Assembly (NCBI GenBank): GCA_029689965.1
Contig: CP121450.1
Coordinates: 930,001-994,000, forward strand
Length of the DNA: 64,000 nucleotides
Origin: Curtobacterium flaccumfaciens
GTDB taxonomy: Bacteria; Actinomycetota; Actinomycetes; Actinomycetales; Microbacteriaceae
Direction: 5' to 3'
The notes beneath the pieces are model-generated. The model was not told the DNA's origin. It ran no database searches and saw only the letters and a list, made by a program, of their open reading frames with translations. A program made the translations under genes and the position numbers. Shown in pieces: positions 38,505 through 47,366 of the stretch (position 1 is its first letter; each line of letters begins with the position of its first letter).

Positions 38505-38505
38505 G

Positions 38506-39480
38506 ATGAGCGACCAGAAGGGCCGCGCCGTGATCGCGGGGGCGAGCGGCTTCGTCGGGCAGTACCTGCAGGACGCCTTCCGACAGGAGGGCTACGACGT
38601 CGTCACGATCGGCCGCACCGGGGACGCCGTGTGGGGCAACACCATGCGGATCCGCGAGCTCGTGGACGGAGCAGCACTCGTCGTGAACATGGCCGGCAAG
38701 AGCGTCAACTGCCGGTACGGACGTCGGAACCGGGCGGAGATCATCCGCTCCCGGGTCGACACCACCCTCGAACTCGCCGAGGCGATCCGCACGAGTGAGC
38801 AACCGCCGCCGCTCTGGGTGAACGCCTCCACGGCGACGATCTACCGCCACGCCGACGACCGCCCGCAGGACGAACGCACGGGCGAGCTCGGCGAGGGGTT
38901 CTCGGTGTCCGTGGCCAAGGCGTGGGAGGACGCCCTGTACGCGGTGGACCTCCCGGGCACCCGACGCGTCGCGCTCCGGATGGCGATCGTGTTCGGTGAC
39001 GGCAGCGCACTCGTGCCGCTGCTCCGCCTGGCGCAGGCCGGGCTCGGCGGTCCGCAGTACGACGGCCCGTGGTTCCGACCCGCTCCCGGCTCCGTGCGGG
39101 CACCTACCACCACGACCGGCACACCCGCGGCCGGCAGCGGTTCAGCTGGGTGCACATCGCCGACGTCCTCGGGCGATCCGGTTCGTGCGCGACCACGAGG
39201 ACATCGACGGCGCCGTGAACGTCTCCAGCCCGAACCCGTCGGACAACCGCACCGTGATGGCCACCATCCGGGACGCCGTCGGGCGCCGGTTCGGGATCCC
39301 GACCTGGCGGTGGATGCTCGAGATCGGTCGTTCGCGATCCGCACCGAGACCGAGCTCGTGCTGAAGAGCCGGTGGGTGGTGCCGACGCGCCTCGTCGAGG
39401 CCGGGTACGAGTTCCGCTACCCGCACCTGCGCGGCGCGCTCGCCGGGATCATCGCGGAGCGTCGCCAGCACCGGGGCTGA
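38506..39480 (+). CDS. TIGR01777 family NAD-dependent epimerase
   Basis: MSDQKGRAVIAGASGFVGQYLQDAF is a Rossmann start. It continues LVVNMAGKSVNCRYGRRNRAEIIRSRVDTT, LWVNASTATIYRHA and FSVSVAKAWEDAL, all diagnostic of TIGR01777 (YfcH-like) proteins. It ends RYPHLRGALAGIIAERRQHRG. About 325 residues after frameshifts near 39085, 39175 and 39340. Substrate unknown; linked to the DUF4166 gene by a two-base overlap region. Its last 32 bases overlap the convergent EamA gene. Confidence 0.88.
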   Translation: MSDQKGRAVIAGASGFVGQYLQDAFRQEGYDVVTIGRTGDAVWGNTMRIRELVDGAALVVNMAGKSVNCRYGRRNRAEIIRSRVDTTLELAEAIRTSEQPPPLWVNASTATIYRHADDRPQDERTGELGEGFSVSVAKAWEDALYAVDLPGTRRVALRMAIVFGDGSALVPLLRLAQAGLGGPQYDGPWFRPAPGSVRAPTTTTGTPAAGSGSAGCTSPTSSGDPVRARPRGHRRRRERLQPEPVGQPHRDGHHPGRRRAPVRDPDLAVDARDRSFAIRTETELVLKSRWVVPTRLVEAGYEFRYPHLRGALAGIIAERRQHRG

Positions 39481-40388
39481 GCACCGGGACCGGGAGGCCG
39501 GCGGTGGTGACCGTCAGCGCCCGCGGTCGGGCCGCGCGCGACGACCAGAGCACGGCCGCGACGACCACCGCGCCGGCGGCGATCTCCACGACGTCCGGTA
39601 CCTCGCCGAACGCCGCCCACGACGCGAGCACGCCCACCACGGGCACGAGCATCGAGAACGGCGCGACGGTGCTCGACGGGTACGTCGCCATCAGTCGTGA
39701 CCAGATGCCGTAGCCCACCAGGGTGGCGACGAGCACGATGTAGAGCAGTCCGAGGTCGGCAGGCAGGGCCTCAGCGGTGAACGCCGTCCCGAGCGCGTTC
39801 CCGATGCGCGACGGCCCCTCGACGACGAACGACAGCACGGCCATCGGGATCGGCGGCACGATCGACCACCAGAGCGTCAGGTGCAGCGGGTTCGGCGCCC
39901 GGCACGCCGGGTGGCGACGTTGCCGATCGCCCAGCCGAGCGCGCCGCAGAGTGCGAGCACGACGGGCAGGAGCGCCGCCGCCTGGGCCCGGTGCACGGCG
40001 ATCGCGGCGAGGGCGCACACCGCGATCGTCACCCCGATCACCTGCCGCCCGGTGAGTCGCTCGCGCAGGAACACCCGGCGAGCACGACCGTGAACGGTGC
40101 CGACGCCTGCAGGACGAGCGAGGCGAGCCCGGAGGGCATGCCCGACGCCATGCTGAGGTAGAGGAACGCGAACTGCAGCACTCCGAGCCCGAAGCCGACG
40201 AGCAGCAGGCGGCCGAACGGGATCCTCGGACGCGGGACGAGCAGCACGGTCGGCACGGCGAGCAGGGTGAACCGCAGCGCCGCGAGCAGGAACGGCGGGA
40301 AGTGCTCGAGTGCCAGTGCCGTCGCGGGGAAGTTGAGCCCCCACACGACGGCGACGACCACGGCGAGGAGACGGTCACGGGTACGCAC
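39449..40388 (-). CDS. EamA/DMT superfamily transporter
   Basis: About 313 residues after frameshifts near 40080 and 39900. Two EamA halves: N-terminal RLLAVVVAVVWGLNFPATALALEHFPPFLLAALRF, and a second half with LALCGALGWAIGNVATRRAG and LGYGIWSRLMATYPSSTVAPFSMLVPVVGVLASWAAFGE. Ten helices are expected. Such proteins export amino acids or other metabolites. GTG 40388 is the likeliest start. It is divergent from a LysR regulator, the usual YdfC/ArgP-like pairing for an amino-acid exporter. Confidence 0.88.
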
Positions 40389-40460
40389 GGGTCGATCGTG
40401 ACGCACCGGGACCGTGCAGCACCAGCGAAGAGTTTCGAAGCAACGTTGTAGGGTCCCTGC

Positions 40461-41375
40461 ATGGTCGACTTCGACGTGCAGTTGCTCGCCGTCCTCCGCG
40501 AACTCGACGAACGCGGCAGCGTCACCGCCGTCGCCGAGGCCACGCACCGGACGCCGAGTGCCGTGTCGCAGCAGCTGCAGACCCTCCAGCGCCAGGTCGG
40601 TGTCGTCCTGGTCGAACGCGTCGGACGTGGTGTGCGGCTGACCGAGCACGGGCGGGTCCTCGCGGGACTGGCCGGCGGGGTCGCGACGGCGATCGCCACC
40701 GTGGACGCCGCGTGGCGCGAACACCTCGGCGGCGCGGGTGGGCGGGTCGACCTCGCCGTGTTCCCGTCAGCCGCCGAGCTCCTGCTCCCCGGGCTCCTCG
40801 CCCGGATGCGCGAGCACCCCGGCATCGAGCTCGTGCTGGTGGACGTGGACGTCAGCGAGGACGAGTTCGGCCCGCTCGCCGCCGACCACGACGTGGTGAT
40901 CGGGCACCGGCCGGACGGCGCCCCGCCCGCGGGACGGGAAGCGCTCGAGATCGTCCCGCTCCTGCGCGAACCGCTCGACGTGGCGCTCCCGCTCGACCAC
41001 CGGCTGGCGTCCCGCGAACGCGTCCGGATCGACGACGTCGTGGGGGAGTCGTGGATTGGCGTGCCGGCGGGCTACCCGATCGACCGGGTGCTCACGGCGA
41101 TGGCGGCGGCGACGGACACCCCGCCGAGCGTCGGGTTCCGCACGATCCACCTGCCGGTGATCGAGAACCTCGTGGCCGCGGGGCACGGTGTCGCGCTCGT
41201 GCCGCGGTACACGTCGGGCACGCGTGCGCCGGGGCGCTTCCACCTGGCGGAGCTCGCGGACGTCCGAGCGGGTCGCCGGATCGAGGCGCTCGTCCGTCCG
41301 GACCGTGCGGTCCGTCCTGCGGTCCGTTCCGTCCTGGAGGCGCTGGTCGCCGAGGCCCTGGACGTCACCACCTGA
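40461..41375 (+). CDS. LysR family transcriptional regulator
   Basis: Intact, 304 residues. MVDFDVQLLAVLRELDERGSVTAVAEATHRTPSAVSQQLQTLQRQVGVVLVERVGRGVRLTEHG is the LysR HTH and wing. The effector-binding region includes PAGYPIDRVLTAM and GHGVALVPRYTSG. It is 72 bp from the divergent EamA exporter it probably regulates. The gap holds an AT-rich stretch with TTCGAA and AACGTT palindromes, likely promoter and operator. Confidence 0.93.
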   Translation: MVDFDVQLLAVLRELDERGSVTAVAEATHRTPSAVSQQLQTLQRQVGVVLVERVGRGVRLTEHGRVLAGLAGGVATAIATVDAAWREHLGGAGGRVDLAVFPSAAELLLPGLLARMREHPGIELVLVDVDVSEDEFGPLAADHDVVIGHRPDGAPPAGREALEIVPLLREPLDVALPLDHRLASRERVRIDDVVGESWIGVPAGYPIDRVLTAMAAATDTPPSVGFRTIHLPVIENLVAAGHGVALVPRYTSGTRAPGRFHLAELADVRAGRRIEALVRPDRAVRPAVRSVLEALVAEALDVTT

Positions 41376-41403
41376 GGTGGCGGGCCGACGCGCGGGGCGC
41401 GAC

Positions 41404-41415
41404 CCGCGCCTCCAG
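41404..41415 (-). repeat. Partial copy of GCCTGGAGGCGCGG, reverse
   Basis: CCGCGCCTCCAG just after the LysR stop, followed at once by the GAGACGCC cluster. Confidence 0.55.
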
Positions 41416-41421
41416 TCCGGC

Positions 41422-41546
41422 GAGACGCCGTCATGACGGCGAGACGCCGTCCCGGCCGCGAGACGCCGCCGCATCGCGCGTTGTCCCACACGTCGCGCGG
41501 CGTCTCGCGCCGGGCGCGGCGTCTCGTCTCAGTGAGACGAGACGCC
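41422..41546. repeat. Cluster of six GAGACGCC/GGCGTCTC octamers
   Basis: Forward copies at 41422, 41441, 41460 and 41539; reverse copies at 41499 and 41518. The last two (41518-41546) form a 29-bp perfect palindrome with one central base. The cluster fills the gap between the convergent LysR and purB genes. Confidence 0.85.
41518..41546. terminator. Bidirectional palindrome terminator between lysR and purB
   Basis: Two 14-base arms (41518-41531 and 41533-41546) around one base. Built from two inverted GAGACGCC copies. Placed 22 bases past the purB stop on its strand. Confidence 0.75.
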
Positions 41547-41568
41547 CGTCGGCCGGCGAGGCGCCGCG

Positions 41569-42953
41569 TCAGACGTCGAGGTGGTCGACCAGCTCGTCCG
41601 CGAGGCCCGTGTAGGTGGCCGGCGTGAGGTTCGTCAGTCGCGCCTTCGCACCGGACGAGATGTCCAGACCGTTCACGAACGCGACGAGCTCCGCCTGCCC
41701 GATGCGCTTGCCGCGCGTGAGCTCCTTGAGCATCGCGTACGGGTCCTCGATGTTCGACTGGCCGGCGGTGACCTCGGCGCGGATGACCGTCTGGATGGCT
41801 TCGGCGAGCACCTCCCAGTTGTGGTCGAGGTCCTCGGCGAGGCGGACCTCGTTCACGGCGATCTCACCCAGGCCGCGGCGCAGGTTGTCGAGCGCGAGCA
41901 GCGAGTGCCCGAACGCGACGCCGATGTTCCGCTGCGTCGTGGAGTCGGTGAGGTCACGCTGCAGTCGGCTCGTGACGAGCGTCTCGGACAGCGTGGAGAA
42001 CAGCGCCGACGAGATCTCGAGGTTCGCCTCGGCGTTCTCGAACCGGATCGGGTTGATCTTGTGCGGCATCGTCGACGAGCCCGTGGCACCCGCCACCGGG
42101 ATCTGCGTGAAGTACCCCATCGAGATGTAGGTCCACACGTCGGTCGCGAGGTTGTGCAGGATCCGGTTCGCGTGGCGCACCCGGTCGTACAGCTCGGCCT
42201 GCCAGTCGTGCGACTCGATCTGCGTGGTGAGCGGGTTCCAGGTGAGCCCGAGCCCCTCGACGAACTCGCGGGACAGCGTCGGCCAGTCGGCCTCGGGGTC
42301 CGCGGCGAGGTGCGCCGAGAAGGTGCCGGTCGCGCCGGAGAACTTGCCGAGGTACTCGCCGCCCTCGATCTGGGACAGCACGCGCTCGAGGCGGTAGACG
42401 ACGACCGCGAGCTCCTTGCCGAGCGTCGTCGGGGTCGCTGGCTGCCCGTGCGTGTGGGACAGCATGGGGACGCTCTTCAGCTCGTCGGCGAGCTTCGCGG
42501 AGCTTCGCAACGACGGCGCGGTACGCCGGCAGCCACACCTGGTCGACGGTGTCGCGCACGGTGAGCGCGTACGACAGGTTGTTGACGTCCTCGCTCGTCG
42601 CGGCGAAGTGGGTGAGCTCGGCGATGGAGTCGAGCCCGAGCTCCGACAGGCGGCGGCGTACGAAGTACTCGACCGCCTTGACGTCGTGACGGGTCGTGGC
42701 CTCGATCTCGGCGAGCTCGGCGATCTGCGCCTGCCCGAAGGTCTCGACCACCTGCCGGAGCGCGGCCTTGTCGTCGACGCTGAGCGGCGACGTGGTGAAC
42801 ATCGCGTGGTCGGTCAGGAAGATGAGCCACTCGACCTCGACCACGATGCGTGCGCGGTTGAGGCCGGCCTCGGAGAGGTGCTCGCCCACCGTGTGCACGA
42901 TCGGGTAGTAGCGCCCGTCGAGCGGGCTGATCGGCTGCGGGGAAGGGGGTCAT
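41569..42953 (-). CDS. purB: Adenylosuccinate lyase
   Basis: About 462 residues after frameshifts near 42935 and 42495. The start MTPFPAA is followed by SPLDGRY in the repaired frame, as in other PurB proteins. Signatures are TTRHDVKAVEYFVRRRL, FAATSEDVNNLSYAL, SHTHGQPATPTTLGKELA and the lyase motif SSTMPHKINPIRFENAEANL with the catalytic Ser loop. It cleaves SAICAR and adenylosuccinate in purine synthesis. Its ATG overlaps the phosphatase stop (ATGA), so it is the second gene of a two-gene operon. Confidence 0.97.
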
Positions 42954-43462
42954 GGGGCTCCCTGACGGACTGCCGGTTCGAGTTGTCGGAAGAGCGCCCG
43001 GCAGGCCCGCTCGACGGTCGAGAGCACTCGGTCGAACTCGTGCCGGTCCGCGTAGTACGGATCCGGTACGTCGGTCTGCTGGGGCCAGGCTTCGTCGTAC
43101 CGCAGCAGGAGCGTCACCTTCGCGGCGTCGTCCATGGTCGGTGCCCACGAGCGCAGGATGCGTTCGTGGGAGCGGTCGAGTGCGACCACCAGGTCGAGGT
43201 CCGGGAACCGGTCCGGGTCGAACTGACGGGCGCGATGCCTGCTGCCATCGTATCCGCGCGCCGCGAGTGCCGCGATCGTGCGCTCATCGGCCGGCTCTCC
43301 GACGTGCCAGTCGCCGGTGCCGGCGGACTCCACGTGGAAACGGTCGGCCATGCCGGCATCCGCCGCGAGCTGGGCGAAGACGATGCCGGCCATGGGGGAG
43401 CGGCAGATGTTGCCGCTGCAGACGAACGAGACGCGGAACGGGGCGTCGGCGTCCGTGGTCAT
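42950..43462 (-). CDS. Low-molecular-weight protein tyrosine phosphatase
   Basis: Intact, 170 residues. VSFVCSGNICRSPMAGIVFAQL is the CX5RS phosphate loop near the N-terminus; the general-acid Asp lies in VPDPYYADRHEFDRVL. Starts MTTDADAPFRVSFVCSGN. These enzymes dephosphorylate protein tyrosines or, in some bacteria, arginines. Directly upstream of purB with a four-base overlap. Confidence 0.93.
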   Translation of the reverse strand: MTTDADAPFRVSFVCSGNICRSPMAGIVFAQLAADAGMADRFHVESAGTGDWHVGEPADERTIAALAARGYDGSRHRARQFDPDRFPDLDLVVALDRSHERILRSWAPTMDDAAKVTLLLRYDEAWPQQTDVPDPYYADRHEFDRVLSTVERACRALFRQLEPAVRQGAP

Positions 43463-43596
43463 GGGGACATCATGACGCAGGGACCGCCGGTCCGCGACGG
43501 CCATCGCTTCCGCCTTCGGACCTGGGCCCACGCTGCCGGTCGCGTCGTCGGCCGGCGTCCCGGCGTGGTGGTGCGGGTCCGTTCCGCCCGCCGGCG

Positions 43597-43995
43597 TCAC
43601 GCGCGCTGTCGGTTCAGCACCGGCCGGACGAACAGCCCGATCAGCCAGGCGAAGACGGCGAGGACGAACGCTCCGACGATGCCCCACCCGAACGACTCCA
43701 CGTTGAGCCCGAAGCCGAACGCGTCCGAGATCCCGGCGACGATGAGCAGCAGGATCGCGTTGACCACGAACGAGATGAGCCCGAGCGTGAGGATGTAGAT
43801 CGGGAACGCCACGATCCGGATGAGCGTGCCGATCACGGCGTTCACGAGACCGAACACGAACGCCACGAGCAGGTACGTCAGCACGGTGGCGGTGGTGCCT
43901 CCGTCGCCGAAGGCGGTGACGGAGACGCCGCTCACGATGAGCGTGGTGAGCCAGAGCGCGACGGCGTTGACGACGAGGCGGACGAGGAATCGCAT
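43597..43995 (-). CDS. Phage holin family membrane protein
   Basis: Intact, 132 residues. MRFLVRLVVNAVALWLTTLIVSGVSV and then three more helices with short loops (VLTYLLVAFVFGLVNAVIGTLI, FPIYILTLGLISFVVNAILLLI, GIVGAFVLAVFAWLIGLFV) match the small four-helix protein family annotated as holin-like. In actinobacteria these are chromosomal and not linked to a prophage; function unknown. A 133-bp gap to the phosphatase gene shows nothing notable. Confidence 0.82.
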   Translation of the reverse strand: MRFLVRLVVNAVALWLTTLIVSGVSVTAFGDGGTTATVLTYLLVAFVFGLVNAVIGTLIRIVAFPIYILTLGLISFVVNAILLLIVAGISDAFGFGLNVESFGWGIVGAFVLAVFAWLIGLFVRPVLNRQRA

Positions 43996-44044
43996 GCACC
44001 CATGATGCCTTCGTTCGCCACGCAGGTCCCGGTAACCTGGTGCG

Positions 44045-45122
44045 GTGACTGACGAGCGCGTGCACATCCGGCCCGAGATCGCGGTCCTCCCCGCGTACAA
44101 GCAGGGACGGCAGGCCGCAGCCGACGCCTTCAAGCTGTCGAGCAACGAGAACCCGTTCCCGCCGCTGCCCGGCGTCGTCGAGGCGGTGCAGGCGCAGACG
44201 GCGTTCAACCGCTACCCGGACGCCACCGCCCTCGCCGTCCGTGCCGTGCTCGCGAACCGCTTCGGCACCACGGTGGACGAGGTGCACGTCGCCCGGGCAG
44301 TGTCGCGATCCTGCACGAACTCGCGCGCGCCACGTCCGGACCGGGCGACGAGGTCGTCTACGCCTGGCGGTCCTTCGAGGCGTACCCCGGTGTCGTCACG
44401 GTCGCCGGCGCCACCAGCGTGCAGGTGCCGAACCGCGCCGACGGCGGACACGACCTCGACGCGATGGCCGCTGCCGTCACCGAGCGCACCCGCATGGTGA
44501 TCGTGTGCACACCGAACAACCCGACCGGCCCGATCGTCACGGGTGCCGAGTTCGAGGCGTTCATGGCGCAGGTGCCGTCCACCGTGCTGGTCGTCCTCGA
44601 CGAGGCGTACGCCGAGTTCGTCACCGACCCGTCCGCCGTGCGCGGTGCACCGCTGCTCGAGCGGTACCCGAACCTCGTCGTCCTCCGCACCTTCTCCAAG
44701 GCGTACGGGCTCGCCGGCCTCCGCGTGGGGTACGCGCTCGGCCCGGCGTACGTGCTCGACGCGGTGCGCGCCTGCGCGATCCCCCTCTCGGTGACCGCGC
44801 AGGGTCAGGCCGCGGCGCTCGCGAGCCTGGAGCGCGAGACCGAGCTGCTCGAACGCGTGGCGGAGCTCGCCGCGCGGCGGGACCGGATCGTCGAATCGTT
44901 GCGGGCCCAGGGGTGGGACGTCCCGGACGCGCAGGGCAACTTCGTGTGGCTGCCGACGGGCGAGCGCACCGCGGCTGCTGCCGAGACCTTCGAACGCGCC
45001 GGCATCATCGTCCGCGCCTTCGCGCCCGAGGGCATCCGCATCTCGATCGGCGAGCACGAGGCTGTGGGAACACTCCTCGAAACGGCGCGCTCGCTTGTGG
45101 GGACCTCCAGGCAGCCGGGTAG
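44045..45122 (+). CDS. hisC: Histidinol-phosphate aminotransferase
   Basis: From GTG 44045: [29 protein letters not shown]. It then shows [38 protein letters not shown] with the PLP Lys in SK, and GIRISIG. About 360 residues after frameshifts near 44298 and 45095; the second restores the TAG at 45120-45122 (DLQAAG). It transfers the amino group in histidine synthesis and may also act on aromatic amino acids. The dehydrogenase operon starts 23 bases later. Confidence 0.93.
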
Positions 45123-45145
45123 GCGCTGCCGCTACGCTGACCCGC

Positions 45146-46279
45146 ATGTCATTCCGCGCCGCGGCTCCCGCGACGACCACCATCCGGCTCCTCGACCCCG
45201 AGGGCCGGTTCGTGGAGACCGACGAGAACGCCGAGTTCGCCGCCGCCGCGCGGGCGATCCCGGACGAGACCCTGCTGGCGATGCACCGCCGCATGGTGCT
45301 CACCCGTCGGTTCGACCACGCCGGCCACAACCTGCAGCGCACCGGCAGCTGGGCCTCTGGGTACCGAGCCACGGGCAGGAGGCAGCGCAGGTCGGCTCCG
45401 TGTTCGCCCTGCGGGCCCAGGACCACGTGTTCCCGTCCTACCGCGAGCACGCCGTCACGATGCACCGCGGCGTCGAGCCGATGGAGATCATCGCGATGTA
45501 CCGCGGCCAGACGCACGGCGGCTGGGACCCGGACGAGCGTGGCAACACCCACATCTCCACCCTCGTGATCGGCTCGCAGACGCTGCACGCCACGGGCTAC
45601 GCGCTCGGCCAGCGACTGGACGGCGACGTCGGCACGGGCGACCCCGACCGCGACGCCTGCACGATCGTGTACTTCGGCGACGGTGCGACCAGCCAGGGGA
45701 CGTCAACGAGGCGTACGTGTTCGCCGCCTCGACCAGGGCGCCCGTCGTCTTCTTCCTGCAGAACAACCACTGGGCGATCTCCGTCCCGGTGTCCGTGCAG
45801 TCGCCCACTCCGCTCGTGGACCGTCCGCGCGGCTTCGGCATCCCGAGCGTCCGCGTCGACGGCAACGACGTCCTGGCGTCGTACACGGCCTCGATCGTGG
45901 CGACCGATCACGCCCGCAGCGGCGCGGGGCCGGCGTTCGTCGAGGCCGAGACCTACCGCATCGGCGCGCACACGAGCTCCGACGACCCGAGCCGGTACCG
46001 CGGCGACGACGAGCTGACCTCGTGGGTCGAGCGCGATCCGATCGTCCGCTCCGCCGCGTACCTGCGTTCCAAGGGCGTCACCGACGAGCAGCTCGCCGCG
46101 TTCGACGAGGAGGGCGAGGACATCGCCGCCGACGTCCGCCGACGCACCGTCGCCCTGACACCGCCGTCCGTCGACGCGATGTTCGACAGCGTGTACCGCG
46201 AGCCGCACCCGCTGGTCGCCGAGCAGAAGGCCTGGCTCGAACAGTACGAGGCCGGCTACGAGGGGGCGCCCACGCATGA
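45146..46279 (+). CDS. Branched-chain 2-oxoacid or pyruvate dehydrogenase E1 component, alpha subunit
   Basis: About 378 residues after frameshifts near 45355, 45702 and 46262. [20 protein letters not shown] starts a typical actinobacterial E1 alpha. [43 protein letters not shown] and the TPP motif [21 protein letters not shown] are clear. It decarboxylates the 2-oxoacid with TPP and transfers the acyl unit to the E2 lipoate. The restored stop (YEGGAHA) overlaps the next ATG in ATGA. Confidence 0.93.
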
Positions 46280-47326
46280 GCACCACCGAGCAGCTTCTTC
46301 GACTACACGCTGCGCTCCCACCCGGGCGCCGGCGAGGTCCCGAGCGACCCCACCCCGACCCTGACGATGGCGAAGGCGCTCAACGCCGGTCTCGCCGCCG
46401 CGATGCAGGCGGACGACAAGGTCCTGCTCATGGGCGAGGACATCGGCGCACTCGGCGGTGTCTTCCGCATCACCGAGGGGCTGCAGGAGAAGTTCGGCGC
46501 CGACCGCGTGCGGGACACCCCGCTCGCCGAGTCCGGCATCATCGGCACGGCGATCGGCCTCGCGCTCCGCGGGTACCGCCCGGTCGTCGAGATCCAGTTC
46601 GACGGGTTCGTCTGGCCGGGCTTCGACCAGATCACCTCGCAGCTCGCGAAGATGCAGAACCGTCTGCCGGCGCACATGTCGCTGCCCGTCGTCATCCGCA
46701 TCCCCTACGGCGGCCACATCGGCGCCGTGGAGCACCACCAGGAGTCCCCAGAGGCGTACTTCGCGCACACCGCGGGCCTCCGCGTCGTCAGCCCGAGCAC
46801 CCCGAACGACGCGTACTGGATGGTCCAAGAGGCGATCGCGTCGAGGGACCCCGTCGTCTTCCTCGAGCCGAAGTCCCGGTACTGGCCGAAGGGCCGGGTG
46901 GACCTGGTCGACGGCCACGTGCCGATGCACACCTCGCGGGTCGCGCGCACCGGCACCGAGGTCACCCTCGTCGGCCACGGCGCGATGGTCGCCACGCTCA
47001 TGCAGGCCGCCGAGCTCGCCGAGTCCGAGGGCACCAGCTGCGAGGTCATCGACCTCCGCTCGATCTCCCCGATCGACTGGGAGCCGCTGCTGGCGTCGGT
47101 CCGGAAGACCGGTCGGCTCGTCATCGCGCAGGAGGCCTCCGGCTTCGTGAGCGTCGGCAGCGAGATCGCCGCGACGGTCGCCGAGAAGGCCTTCTACACG
47201 ATGCAGGCGCCCCCGCTCCGGGTCTCCGGGTTCGATGTGCCGTTCCCGGTCTCCAAGCTGGAGCACCTGCACCTGCCGGACGCCGACCGCGTCCTCGAGG
47301 CCGTCGACCGCGCCCTCGCCTACTGA
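46276..47326 (+). CDS. 2-Oxoacid dehydrogenase E1 component, beta subunit
   Basis: About 349 residues; one frameshift near 46295 within the first ten codons. LTMAKALNAGLAAAMQADDKVLLMGEDIGALGGVF is the standard E1 beta start. TPLAESGIIGTAIGLALRGYRPVVEIQFDGFVWPGFDQI and RIPYGGHIGAVEHHQESPEAYF follow. The C-terminal transketolase domain has VIDLRSISPIDW. It forms the alpha2beta2 E1 tetramer with the preceding gene; translationally coupled by ATGA. Confidence 0.94.
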
Positions 47327-47366
47327 CACCCTGACCGAGCACGACCCGAACGCCGAAGGAGCCGAC

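Noticed and set aside
43597-43995. Prophage remnant suggested by the holin-like gene
   Set aside because: No other phage genes nearby; this small family is commonly chromosomal in actinobacteria.
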